This document shows positions 18,182 to 27,571 of a stretch of 64,000 bases of DNA, piece after piece; within the stretch, counting starts at the first letter, position 1, and each line of letters opens with the position of its first letter. The notes under the pieces were generated by a model. That model searched no databases. It had not been told where the DNA came from and was given only the letters and a program-made list of their open reading frames with translations. This DNA is from Deinobacterium chartae (lineage in GTDB: Bacteria > Deinococcota > Deinococci > Deinococcales > Deinococcaceae). The position numbers were made by a program, and so were the translations under genes. The DNA lies in assembly GCF_014202645.1 (NCBI RefSeq), contig NZ_JACHHG010000005.1, positions 124,001 through 188,000 on the forward strand. Reading direction: 5' to 3'.

Positions 18182-18454
18182 CTATCCGGTAGAGCTCTCA
18201 GCCCCGGATCGCGCGATGTCCTGGCGCAGCACGGCGCGCAGTTCGGGCGGCAGGTCCAGCCAGTGGCAGTCGAGCAGCGCAGCTTCGATCGCGTAGGCGG
18301 CGTTCAGGGACACGCCAAACCCGGACCGCTTCAGGCGCAAGAAAACCTCGGCGGTCCCGAGCCGCTCGAGGTCGGCGCGCGTATGAATGCCCACCGCGCG
18401 CAGCCAGCCTGCGGTCTTGGGGCCGATGTTCCTCAGCCGGGTCAGGTCCTCCAC
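18182..18454 (-). CDS. TfoX C-terminal-domain (helix-hairpin-helix) protein
   Basis: About 90 aa, a stand-alone TfoX_C domain: LTRLRNIGPKTAGWLRAVGI is the HhH core, followed by 'ADLERLGTAEVFLRLKRSG' (here ADLERLGTAEVFLRL), an ALLDCHWLDLP helix and a short acidic tail. TfoX/Sxy proteins act in competence control, and isolated C-domains are common with unknown role. I start at GTG 18454 because the GGAGG ribosome site lies in the last codons of the LexA-like gene, 8 nt away. The two genes form an operon. Confidence 0.8.
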   Translation of the reverse strand: MEDLTRLRNIGPKTAGWLRAVGIHTRADLERLGTAEVFLRLKRSGFGVSLNAAYAIEAALLDCHWLDLPPELRAVLRQDIARSGAESSTG

Positions 18455-18462
18455 GCTTCCTC

Positions 18463-19128
18463 CTACAGTTCCAACCACACGCTCTGACGCGAGCGGCGCG
18501 GGCGTCCGCCCCCCACATGGCCCACCATCACGCCCTGCAGCCGCACCTCCGAGCGCGCAAAAGACATCGGCGCAAAAGCCGGGTTCTCGGACACCAGCAG
18601 CACCCGGTTGCCGTCGAGGTACCAGCGTTTGAGGGTCGCGCCGTCCTCGCCGGGAATGAGCACCACTGCGATCTCGCCCTCGAGGATGTCGGTGCCGGGC
18701 CGGACCGCCACGTAATCACCCGGGTAGATGCCCACGCCGGTCATCGACTCGCCGCGCACCCGCAGCAGAAAGTCGCCGTCGCGCAGCGGCAGCAGGTCGG
18801 CGAGCCGCTCGGCGTAGCCCTGCACGCTGCCGTCGGCCAGGGTGGGTTCTCCGGCGGCGATCTCGCCCAGCACCGGATAAACCCCCTGCCCCAGTGCAGC
18901 GCGGGCCTTGGCGGTCAGGCGAAGCGTGCCCTGCTGGCGCGGCTGGCGGCGGTACTCGAGGTACCCGGCGCGCTCGAGCAGCGGCAACTGCTGGGCCAGC
19001 GCCTGGCGGCTGATCCGCAGGGCGGCGCTCAGGTCGCGGCCCAGCACCGAGCCTTCCACGTCTGCCTCGAGGTGGGCCAGGGTGCGCAGGATTTCGTAAC
19101 GTCGGTCGGTCAAGTCAGGGAAACGCAA
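18463..19128 (-). CDS. LexA-like self-cleaving repressor
   Basis: About 221 aa. N-terminal winged helix (residues about 1-85, RISRQALAQQLPLLERAGYLEYR as the recognition region, seen as ISRQALAQQLPLLE) and a C-terminal S24 peptidase: cleavage site Ala-Gly in GEIAAGEPT, nucleophile Ser in RGESMTG and general-base Lys in ATLKRWY. All features for RecA-stimulated self-cleavage are present. The wHTH differs from E. coli LexA, as in Deinococcus. TTG start 19128 set by AAGGAGG at a 5-nt spacing. Downstream TfoX_C gene is coupled. Confidence 0.85.
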   Translation of the reverse strand: MRFPDLTDRRYEILRTLAHLEADVEGSVLGRDLSAALRISRQALAQQLPLLERAGYLEYRRQPRQQGTLRLTAKARAALGQGVYPVLGEIAAGEPTLADGSVQGYAERLADLLPLRDGDFLLRVRGESMTGVGIYPGDYVAVRPGTDILEGEIAVVLIPGEDGATLKRWYLDGNRVLLVSENPAFAPMSFARSEVRLQGVMVGHVGGGRPRRSRQSVWLEL

Positions 19129-19156
19129 AAGGACCTCCTTGTCACCTGTCAATAGG

Positions 19157-19182
19157 ATTATAACATAAATAGCATACGTTAT
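19157..19182 (-). promoter_or_regulatory. Promoter of the LexA-like gene with a dyad
   Basis: Consensus -10 TATAAT at 19157-19162 without a clear -35. An imperfect dyad (ATAACATA-N7-TACGTTAT, 7 of 8 pairs) covers 19160-19182, overlapping the -10 and spacer, as expected for autorepression. Confidence 0.55.
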
Positions 19183-19240
19183 TATGCCGAACAACGCCGA
19201 ACGGGCGTGGACCGAAAGCCGAAAGTCACCGCCTTCCGAT

Positions 19241-19276
19241 ACGAACAGGCGGAGCCGTTGCGCTCCGCCTGTTCGT
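19241..19276. terminator. 15-bp hairpin after map
   Basis: ACGAACAGGCGGAGC and its exact complement with a 6-nt loop, just beyond the map stop. No U-run follows on the minus strand. Confidence 0.6.
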
Positions 19277-19288
19277 GACCGTTCCGGA

Positions 19289-20032
19289 TCAGGCGACGGT
19301 CAGCAGCAGCGGTTGGCCCCGCCTCACCATCAGCGTGTGCTCCACGTGGGCGGTCAGCGCGCCGGTCTCGGACGCGATGGTCCAGCCGTCCGGCAGCTCC
19401 ACGACCCGCTCGGTGTCCACGGCGATGATCGGCTCCAGGGTGATGACCTGATTGGCCGGGACCCGGCGGCGAAAGCGCGGGTGATAGAAGTTCGGGATGG
19501 TCGGTTCCTCGTGAATGGCCCGCCCCACCCCGTGGCTGGTCAGCTCCTTCAGAACCCGGAAACCGTGGCGCCGCACCTCCCGCTCCATCGCAGCCCCCAG
19601 CTCGTTGACCCGCACGCCCGCGCGCGCCGCAGTCAGTGCGGCCTGCAGCGCCGCCTCGGCGCAGGCGACCAGCCGCAGCGCCAGCTCGGAAGCGGGCGGA
19701 ACCACGACCGTAATCGCTGCGTCAGCCACGAAACCGCCGAGCTCGGCGGTCACATCCAGCTTGACCATGTCACCGGCCCGCAGCGTGCGCGGGCCGGGCA
19801 GGCCGTGCACCGCCTGATCGTTCACGCTCACGAAAGCCGAGCAGGGCGCGCCGTACATCACCTGCGGCGCGCTGCGCGCCCCGTGCTCCGCCAATACGCG
19901 CGCACAGATCCGGTCGAGTTCAGCGGTGGTCACCCCAGGCTCCACCGCATCGCGCATGGCCCGCAGTGCCAGGGCCACCACCCGACCCGCACGCCGCATC
20001 CCCTTGAGCTCCTGTTCCGATGTGATCGACAT
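19289..20032 (-). CDS. map: Methionine aminopeptidase, type I
   Basis: 247 aa. Removes the initiator Met from nascent proteins. The five metal ligands are visible in order: Asp in VKLDVTAEL, Asp in FVADAAITV, His in SHGVGRAIHE, Glu in TLEPI and Glu in HVEHTLM. VSVNDQAVHGLP carries the substrate His. The N-terminus lacks any zinc-finger extension. ATG 20032 follows TAGGAGG. It lies 15 nt behind the unknown gene 20048-21073, so the two are probably co-transcribed. A copy away from secY-type operons is usual for a second or divergent Map. Confidence 0.92.
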   Translation of the reverse strand: MSITSEQELKGMRRAGRVVALALRAMRDAVEPGVTTAELDRICARVLAEHGARSAPQVMYGAPCSAFVSVNDQAVHGLPGPRTLRAGDMVKLDVTAELGGFVADAAITVVVPPASELALRLVACAEAALQAALTAARAGVRVNELGAAMEREVRRHGFRVLKELTSHGVGRAIHEEPTIPNFYHPRFRRRVPANQVITLEPIIAVDTERVVELPDGWTIASETGALTAHVEHTLMVRRGQPLLLTVA

Positions 20033-20047
20033 TCCGGCCTCCTACCG

Positions 20048-21073
20048 CTACGATACCGCCCTCGAGCGGGGCAGGTACGCGCAAGACCAGCGCTCCTCGC
20101 CGTGGGCCACTTCCTGCTCGAGGGCGGCGGCCAGCCCCGCCAGCGGTGAGAGCCCCACGGTCGGCTGCCCGGCCTCGCGGGCCGCCTCGTCGCCCCACAG
20201 GTAAGCTCCGATGCGTCCGGGTGAGCGTTCGCACAGCGCCCCCGCCAGCACCTCGCGGGTGTACTCGAGTTCCTCGAAGTCCGGTTTCGGCTGCGCTCCG
20301 ACCCGCCCGGGCCCGCCCACCTGCGCCCCGAACACGTTGGTCACCACCTGCGCGTATCCCGGGTATCCGGCGACCCGAGCGATGCGCCGCAGCTCATCGT
20401 TCCAGCGCGCCGCCCGCTCCTCGCTCACCCAGGGTCCTGCGCGCTCCTCTCCTACCCGGTCGCGGGCGAAGCGCAGCACCCGCCCTTCCAGGCTCAAGTA
20501 CTCGGCCAGCGTTCCGGCCTCGAACGGTCGGCGCGCTACAAACGCAGCCCGGGCCAGCTCGGCGACCAGCGCCCCCTCGAGGCGCTCGAGGTTCTCCGCC
20601 GAAGGCCACACGGTCACCACCAGGGCTCCCGGCTGCCCGAAAGCGCTCAGGCCCAAGTTCCCCAGCATCAGGTTGCGGTTCATCGGATCACCGGGCAGCA
20701 GGTACAGCGTCAGGTCCGGCATCCGGCCCGGCAGGGCGCTCAGGGCGTCCTCGAGCACCGCGCGCGCCCAGTGCAGCGTGCCCGCGCGTTCCAGCGCGTC
20801 CAGAGCCTCGAGGGCCAGCTCGCGCGGTCTGGAGGGGTTGAACAACCCCCACATCTGCTGCGCGGCCATCGCGTCGTAGCCGCCGCGCCGCACGGCCGCC
20901 ATCGGCGCGTAACCGTGCGCGTCCTTGCCCTGCATCGCCCCTCGCAGCGACTCGAGCAGCCCGCCCTCGCCGTACAGCAGCGGCTGTGCCCGCTCGAACA
21001 GCTGCGACGGGCGATGCTGCGGCTCGACCAGCGAGCGCAGCAGCGAGAGGGTGTCAAAGACCGCGAGGCGCAT
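20048..21073 (-). CDS. Unknown protein, possible DUF2268-like degenerate peptidase
   Basis: 341 aa. I do not recognise it with confidence. The middle (TLYLLPGDP, SAFGQPGALVVTVWPS, then a long helix) resembles DUF2268 predicted zinc proteases, but where an HExxH would be expected the helix reads ELARAAF, so no metal site is visible. There is no signal peptide or TM segment. A GAGG site precedes ATG 21073, and map follows closely. The N-terminal half is rich in short helices. Confidence 0.5.
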   Translation of the reverse strand: MRLAVFDTLSLLRSLVEPQHRPSQLFERAQPLLYGEGGLLESLRGAMQGKDAHGYAPMAAVRRGGYDAMAAQQMWGLFNPSRPRELALEALDALERAGTLHWARAVLEDALSALPGRMPDLTLYLLPGDPMNRNLMLGNLGLSAFGQPGALVVTVWPSAENLERLEGALVAELARAAFVARRPFEAGTLAEYLSLEGRVLRFARDRVGEERAGPWVSEERAARWNDELRRIARVAGYPGYAQVVTNVFGAQVGGPGRVGAQPKPDFEELEYTREVLAGALCERSPGRIGAYLWGDEAAREAGQPTVGLSPLAGLAAALEQEVAHGEERWSCAYLPRSRAVS

Positions 21074-21156
21074 ACGCCTCAGGTTAACCAGGGAGCCTGC
21101 GGCGCAACAGCGCGAAAGGTACTAGACGCGGTGGCTTACCCGTACGCCTTCTCGCG

Positions 21157-21798
21157 TCAGCGCAGCGAGGTCTTCCAGGCGGGCACCGGCCCGGGCGCGC
21201 TGGTCAGCAGGCCGCCACCGAGAAACAGGTTCGAGCGAAGGGCATTCCAGCCCGCCTCGAGGGTCACGTCGAAGCGGATGCGTGCGCGCAGGTCGTCCGC
21301 CGTCTCGCAGCGGATGTGTCCCTCGAGGCGGCCCGGACGGTCCGCGAACACGTACCACACGCTCGACTCAGCGGTCCCCGAACGGGACAGCTGCGCGACT
21401 TGCGCCACCGCCCGCCCCTCGAGCTGCACCTCGAGGCTCACGAAGCGGGCCACCCGTAAGTCGGGCGGGGTGACCCGCAGGCCGGAGACACAGTCGTTGG
21501 GGTCCCCTGCGAAGCGCTGCGCGGCCGGCCCCAGGTACGGGGCCATGGCCGCCGCTGCGGGCAGCGGCAGGTCAAAACGGCCGTCCGCCTGAAGCGCGGC
21601 GCTGCTCAGCACCGTCTGCTCCGCCGTGAGCAGCACCCGCGCGTCGCCCGCGGGCAAGGCGGCGCGGTCCACCTGTCCCTGAACGCGGGAAACCGGGTGA
21701 GCGGGCGCAGGAACGCCGGGTTCCTGCGCTCCGCAGGCGACCAGCAGACTTGTAACCATCAGGGCAAGGGGGGCAAGGTGCAGCGGCAGGCTCATCAT
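21157..21798 (-). CDS. Predicted lipoprotein
   Basis: 213 aa. A type II signal peptide ends in the lipobox LVAC with Cys22. The mature part begins with a 'VQGQVDRAALPAGDARVLL' beta segment (seen as RVQGQVDR) and a FDLPLP strand, like the Ig-type 'carboxypeptidase regulatory' folds found in Deinococcus envelope lipoproteins, followed by a strand-rich end. Function unknown. It has two adjacent ATG codons at the start and weak GGAAG ahead. Divergent to the zinc peptidase gene. Confidence 0.6.
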   Translation of the reverse strand: MMSLPLHLAPLALMVTSLLVACGAQEPGVPAPAHPVSRVQGQVDRAALPAGDARVLLTAEQTVLSSAALQADGRFDLPLPAAAAMAPYLGPAAQRFAGDPNDCVSGLRVTPPDLRVARFVSLEVQLEGRAVAQVAQLSRSGTAESSVWYVFADRPGRLEGHIRCETADDLRARIRFDVTLEAGWNALRSNLFLGGGLLTSAPGPVPAWKTSLR

Positions 21799-21992
21799 GC
21801 TGCTTCCAGGCTAGCGCCCGAGGAGCAGCGCGTGAATACGCCGACCCTCACGCGGCCTCCACGTTTCCTCCATCTCCGCCCAGCCGAACCGCGCCAACGC
21901 TCTGCGGGCCTGAAGGCAGCGCTCAGGCAGCGTCAAAAACCGGTTCCTACAATGAAATCCGGCCAAGACGCAAGCCCGCAGTGGAGGAAGCC

Positions 21993-22832
21993 ATGGACTG
22001 GAAAAACATGCGCCGCAGCAGCAACGTCGAGGACCGCCGCGGTTCGCGCGTTCCCGGAGGCCTCGCAGTCGGCGGCGGCGCGGGCCTGCTGATCTTGCTC
22101 GCCGGGCTGCTCTTTGGGGTGGACCCCGGCACGCTGAGCGGCCTGCTCGGCGGCGAACCGGCCCGGCAGAGCACGCGGCCCGCGAACGACCCGCAGGCGC
22201 AGTTCGCCAGCGCGGTGCTCGGCGACACCGAGGATACCTGGAACCGCATCTTCGCGGGCAGCGGCCAGAACTACACCGAGCCCACGCTGGTGCTGTTCGA
22301 GGGTGCCGTGCAGTCCGCCTGCGGCTACGCCTCCTCGGCCACCGGGCCGTTTTACTGCCCCGGCGACCAGAAGCTGTATCTGGACCTGAGTTTTTTCGAC
22401 GAGCTGTCCAACCGTTTCGGCGCTCCCGGCGAGTTCGCCCGCGCCTACGTGATCGCCCACGAGATCGGACACCACGTACAAGAACAGCTGGGGATCTTGC
22501 AAAAAACCCAGCAGCAGCGTGCCCGCCTCGGCCGGACCGAAGGCAACCGCCTCACGGTGCGCACCGAACTGCAAGCCGACTGCTTTGCGGGCGTGTGGGC
22601 CCACTACGCCGAGCAGCGCGGCCTGATCGACACCACCGATATCCAAGGAGCCATCCGCGCCGCCGAGGCCATCGGCGACGACCGCCTGCAGCGCGAATCG
22701 CAGGGCTACGTGGTTCCCGACGCCTTTACGCACGGCAGCAGCGCCCAGCGCGCCCGCTGGTTCCAGACCGGCCTGCGCAGCGGCAACCCGGGAGCCTGCG
22801 ACACGCTGAGCATCCCCTACAACCGCCTCTGA
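21993..22832 (+). CDS. YpfJ-type neutral zinc metallopeptidase
   Basis: 279 aa. Short cytoplasmic N-terminus (MDWKNMRRSSNVEDRRG), one TM segment (about residues 25-45), then the peptidase domain with HEIGHH as the zinc-binding HExxH and the distal 'RTELQADCFAGVWA' motif that supplies the third ligand. This is the KPN_02809/YpfJ family, of unknown substrate. Start ATG 21993 is set by TGGAGGAA; a GTG 12 nt upstream overlaps that site. A 12-bp bidirectional terminator follows. Confidence 0.88.
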   Translation: MDWKNMRRSSNVEDRRGSRVPGGLAVGGGAGLLILLAGLLFGVDPGTLSGLLGGEPARQSTRPANDPQAQFASAVLGDTEDTWNRIFAGSGQNYTEPTLVLFEGAVQSACGYASSATGPFYCPGDQKLYLDLSFFDELSNRFGAPGEFARAYVIAHEIGHHVQEQLGILQKTQQQRARLGRTEGNRLTVRTELQADCFAGVWAHYAEQRGLIDTTDIQGAIRAAEAIGDDRLQRESQGYVVPDAFTHGSSAQRARWFQTGLRSGNPGACDTLSIPYNRL

Positions 22833-22843
22833 GCGCAGGCAAA

Positions 22844-22872
22844 ACCTCGAGGCCCCGCGCGGGCCTCGAGGT
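22844..22872. terminator. Bidirectional hairpin terminator
   Basis: ACCTCGAGGCCC and its complement, 5-nt loop, flanked by AAA and TTT-type ends, between convergent genes. Confidence 0.75.
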
Positions 22873-22886
22873 CAAAACCGGCGGGT

Positions 22887-24284
<1,398 letters not shown>

Positions 24285-24454
24285 GTTGCCTCCGGGGGAC
24301 AGTTTAACGCGTGGGAGGGCGTGAGCGGGAAGAGGCGCCCAGCCCTGTCGTCTGCCCGGCTCCTCACGTCCATCGCCGCTTGCCACGGATAGCGTTTCCA
24401 CAACTGTCACCTTCCGACTCGTCCCCCACCCGCCCCCGAGGTACCATTTTCAGC

Positions 24455-25438
24455 ATGATGTTCGATCTGGCCATTGTCGGCGGCGGCCCGGTGGGTCTGG
24501 CCGCCGCCATCGAAGCGAAGCGGGCAGGCCTCTCGTACGTGGTCCTCGAGAAGGGCTGCGTGGTAAACGCCATCTTCGACTACCCGACCTACATGACCTT
24601 CTTCACCTCCGCCCCCGAGCTCGAGATCGGCGGGCACCCGCTGGTGACCTCGCACGACAAGCCCGACCGCAAGGACGCGCTGATGTACTACCGTCTGGTC
24701 GCACAGCGCGAGGGCCTGAACATCGAGCAGTACACCGAGGTGACCGCGATTCACCCGGCTCCGGCGGGTCTGACCCTCTCGGTGAACCGCAAAGACGGCA
24801 GCGACGGGGTGGTAGAGGCGCGGCGCGTGATCGTGGCGACCGGCTACTACGACAACCCGGTGATGCTGGGCATCCCGGGCGAGGACCGCGAGAACGTCTC
24901 GCACTACTACACCGAGGCGCACCCGTTCTGGGGGCTGAAGGTGACCGTGCTGGGAGCGGGCAACTCGGCGGCGGACGCGGCCCTTGACCTGTGGCGCGGG
25001 GGCGCGCGGGTCACCCTGGTGGTGCGCGCACCGGAACTGAAATCCACCCTCAAGTACTGGGTACGCCCGGACCTCGAGAACCGCATCAAGGAGGGCTCGA
25101 TCACCGCGCACTTCAACTCGCGGGTCACCGAGATCTTGCCGGACCGGGTGATCGTGGAGGGTCCAGGCGGCAAGTGGGAGCTCGAGACCGACTTTACCTT
25201 CGCGCTGACCGGTTACCGCCCCAACATCGAACTGCTGCGCTCTGCCGGAGTCGCGCTCGACGACGAGCTCAAGGCCCCGCTGAACGAGCACTTCGAGAGC
25301 AACGTGCCCGGCCTCTTTATCTGCGGCTCGGCGGGGTTTGGCGTGCACACCAACCAGGTGTTCATCGAGAACGGCCGCGCGCACGCGATCGCGGCCGTAG
25401 CCGAGATCCGGAGGCAGCTCGAGGCCGTGCGCTCCTGA
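24455..25438 (+). CDS. YpdA/Bdr-like NADPH-dependent flavin disulfide reductase
   Basis: 327 aa. FAD-binding [15 protein letters not shown] at the N-terminus, the family motif [20 protein letters not shown], and the NADPH-binding [13 protein letters not shown]; the end reads [13 protein letters not shown]. Firmicute YpdA reduces bacillithiol disulfide using a Cys directly after GGGP. Here that residue is Val (GGGPVGL), with a lone Cys35 in EKGCVVN instead. Bacillithiol is known in Deinococcus, so the role fits, but the chemistry must differ. TACCAT lies 7 nt before the ATG, so leaderless. Confidence 0.8.
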   Translation: MMFDLAIVGGGPVGLAAAIEAKRAGLSYVVLEKGCVVNAIFDYPTYMTFFTSAPELEIGGHPLVTSHDKPDRKDALMYYRLVAQREGLNIEQYTEVTAIHPAPAGLTLSVNRKDGSDGVVEARRVIVATGYYDNPVMLGIPGEDRENVSHYYTEAHPFWGLKVTVLGAGNSAADAALDLWRGGARVTLVVRAPELKSTLKYWVRPDLENRIKEGSITAHFNSRVTEILPDRVIVEGPGGKWELETDFTFALTGYRPNIELLRSAGVALDDELKAPLNEHFESNVPGLFICGSAGFGVHTNQVFIENGRAHAIAAVAEIRRQLEAVRS

Positions 25439-25453
25439 GGCGCAGTCCTTTCC

Positions 25454-25479
25454 GGGCGGGTCCCCCAGGGGACCCGCCC
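25454..25479 (+). terminator. Hairpin terminator
   Basis: GGGCGGGTCC paired with GGACCCGCCC about a short loop, with TTTTCC soon after, behind the reductase gene. Confidence 0.6.
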
Positions 25480-25543
25480 TCAGCGTTTTCCTGCCTTTAG
25501 CAGCACATTTTCCCGCACTCACCGGAAGCGGCTAGCCTGAGGC

Positions 25544-25777
25544 ATGGACTACCAGGTGCGCGTCATTTACCTTCCCGAGCCCTCGCTGGGCCAGGAGATG
25601 AACAGCGCGGTCATCAGCGACCACAGCACCTATCCCGAGGCGCTGCACGGTGCCGAGCGGATTCGGGACGACCTCGCGGCCCACCTCGAGGCGGGCCGCA
25701 GGGCGGTGGTGGAGGTGGTGGACTGGACCCAGGGCACGGTGATGTGGCGGACCGAGGTCGAGCGCTCGTCCGGCTGA
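25544..25777 (+). CDS. Small unknown protein
   Basis: 77 aa, acidic and soluble, no recognised domain. The sequence alternates strand-helix-strand (YQVRVIYLP, a helix with AERIRDDLAAHLEAG, then RAVVEVVDWTQGTVMWR), so a small alpha/beta fold. Codon use matches the neighbours. TAGCCT at 25533-25538 lies 5 nt before the ATG, giving a probable leaderless transcript. A terminator hairpin follows. Confidence 0.65.
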   Translation: MDYQVRVIYLPEPSLGQEMNSAVISDHSTYPEALHGAERIRDDLAAHLEAGRRAVVEVVDWTQGTVMWRTEVERSSG

Positions 25778-25794
25778 ACGGACCCGGCTTCACA

Positions 25795-25825
25795 GCCGAG
25801 GAGCCCGCGATGCGGGCTCCTCGGC
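25795..25825. terminator. Bidirectional hairpin terminator
   Basis: A 14-bp exact stem (GCCGAGGAGCCCGC) with a 3-nt loop, between convergent genes. Confidence 0.75.
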
Positions 25826-25854
25826 TCAGGCCTGCAAACCGGTTGTAGGGCGGA

Positions 25855-27273
25855 TCAGTTCTTGCCCGCGCCGCGCACGCGGGCCTTGAGACCGGCGGCG
25901 TAGTCCCCCAGCATGCACAGCAGTTCCGAGACGCTCTGGCGCAGGTAGTACTCGTCGCTACCCAGGTGGCTGAGCGCCAAAAAGGGCGGACGGCACAGCG
26001 TCTCGAGGATCTCGTTCAGCTGGCCGCGGCTGACGTTGCTGCCCAGCCGGGCCTGCAGCTCAGCCGCGCTGAAGGTGCTGTGGGCCGGTCGGTTGGCAAG
26101 GCCCAGCAGCACGTAGGAAAACACGCCGCGCTGACCCAGGTTGCGCGAGGCGGTCTCGGTCGCGCTGATGGCGCTCTCGAGGTCCAGCCGGTCGGTGTTC
26201 CAGTAACCGCGCAGCTCCAGCGGGGTGAGCGGGCTGAGCTGCGCGCCGTCGAGCAGGTAGCGCAGCGCCTCACGCGTGACCTGCGTGACGCGCGGCGCAT
26301 CCATCGGACGCGACTGAACCGTGTCAACCAAGACCGCGCGGAAGGTGTGTTCCTCCTCGGGGCCGTCGAAACGGGCGTCCGCGCTGAAGTGCAGCTCGAC
26401 CGCGTAAGCCTGCGAGCCCAGGCGTGCCTCGAGGCGCACGCCGCCCGCGCGCGGCTCGAGGTCGTAACCGAAGCGTCCGGCCACCTCCTCGAGCAGGGTC
26501 ATGTCGGGGTGGGTGGGGGTCGCTCCCGCGGTGCGCGCCGGGAAGGCGCTGGAACCTCGGGCAGCCGGAAGTTCGGAACGCGGGGTGTCCGAGCGCACGG
26601 TATCCGAGCGCTGCGTCAGGGGTACCGAGGGCGTCAGGGCCGCAGGCGGAACCGAGACCAGCGGGACGGGTACGGCGCTGACCGTGGCCAGCTGGGCTTC
26701 CACGCGGCTGCGGTTTGGCTCGGCGCTGGCCGTGGGCACATTCGCAGCTGGGGCGGTCGTGGTCACCGGAGTCGGCAGCGCGCGCGCAGAGGCAGCCTCG
26801 GGGCGCTGCTGTGCGGCGGTCTCGGGTGGGCGGCGCTCGACGCGAATCTCACGTACGTAGGCGTTCTCGTTCACGACGATGCGCTGCGGAACCGCGCGCG
26901 GAGGGGTGGGGGCGCTGGCAGCCGGCGAGGACGACCGGGCGTGACGCGGTTTGACCTCGCTCTCCACCTGCAGGCGGCCGGGCTCGAGGGGGGTGAGCAG
27001 CAGTACGTCATTGACGCCCAGATTCAGGCGGCGGTAATAATCGCCCATACCGCGTACACGTCCGTCCCGGAGCGACACGCGGGCCTGGAACTCTTCTCCC
27101 TTTTCGTCGCGAAAGGTCACGGTGCCTTCCGGAAGCAGCGGCTCCAGGTACTTCAAAATCCGGATGCTGCCTTCTTGCAGACACGGGCGGGTAATTACGT
27201 AACGGTACTGGCGGCTCACCTTGGGATTCCTCCAATCCAGCGTGGGAATACGTCGATACAGCGACCGGCTCAC
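25855..27273 (-). CDS. Large unknown protein with two folded ends and a disordered middle
   Basis: 472 aa, not recognised. N-terminal folded part about 1-110 (YRYVITRPCLQEGSIRI, GTVTFRDEKGEEFQARV: beta-rich); Pro/Ala/Thr/Ser-rich linker about 115-255; C-terminal helical part about 256-472 with a winged-helix-like tail (STFSAAELQARLGSNVSRGQ, LSHLGSDEYYLRQ). No signal peptide or TM. The modular plan suggests a nucleic-acid-binding or scaffold protein, but this is only a guess. ATG 27273 could be further inward; no clear ribosome site. Divergent from cdaA across a 300-nt AT-rich region. Confidence 0.6.
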   Translation of the reverse strand: MSRSLYRRIPTLDWRNPKVSRQYRYVITRPCLQEGSIRILKYLEPLLPEGTVTFRDEKGEEFQARVSLRDGRVRGMGDYYRRLNLGVNDVLLLTPLEPGRLQVESEVKPRHARSSSPAASAPTPPRAVPQRIVVNENAYVREIRVERRPPETAAQQRPEAASARALPTPVTTTAPAANVPTASAEPNRSRVEAQLATVSAVPVPLVSVPPAALTPSVPLTQRSDTVRSDTPRSELPAARGSSAFPARTAGATPTHPDMTLLEEVAGRFGYDLEPRAGGVRLEARLGSQAYAVELHFSADARFDGPEEEHTFRAVLVDTVQSRPMDAPRVTQVTREALRYLLDGAQLSPLTPLELRGYWNTDRLDLESAISATETASRNLGQRGVFSYVLLGLANRPAHSTFSAAELQARLGSNVSRGQLNEILETLCRPPFLALSHLGSDEYYLRQSVSELLCMLGDYAAGLKARVRGAGKN

Positions 27274-27388
27274 GTCCGAATTCCCCTGAAAACGTCCTAG
27301 AGGCGGGGATCTTTCGCGGCCAGGCTTCTAACAAATTAGCACGTATCGCGCTGCCGCTACACGCATGACCTTCAAGCTGATCTCAGGT

Positions 27389-27406
27389 TCTGCTAAGAAT
27401 AGCAGA
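27389..27406. promoter_or_regulatory. Inverted repeat in the cdaA upstream region
   Basis: TCTGCTA-AGAA-TAGCAGA, a perfect 7-bp dyad in an AT-rich 300-nt divergent region (27274-27571). Possible operator; no gene is seen in this gap. Confidence 0.35.
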
Positions 27407-27513
27407 TCTGACATCAAATCGCATGTGATTCAAACATGTAAGAAAATATTAAGGTAGAGGATTTTCTAATATGTTTCCAGCGAAACGAATTGCGCGGTGA
27501 TACGCCCAAAGCG

Positions 27514-27522
27514 TGGTATAAA
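27514..27522 (+). promoter_or_regulatory. Extended -10 promoter of cdaA
   Basis: TGGTATAAA, an extended -10 (TG-N-TATAAA). The leader holds a GACACGC/GCGTGTC hairpin (27531-27550) before the ribosome site. Confidence 0.5.
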
Positions 27523-27571
27523 AAGGCGTAGACACGCTCCAGCGCGTGTCCGCTGCACCTGGAGAAGACAC

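Noticed and set aside
19147-19152. TTGACA on the minus strand near the LexA-like gene as a -35
   Set aside because: It lies downstream of the TATAAT box and inside the leader, without a -10 in place.
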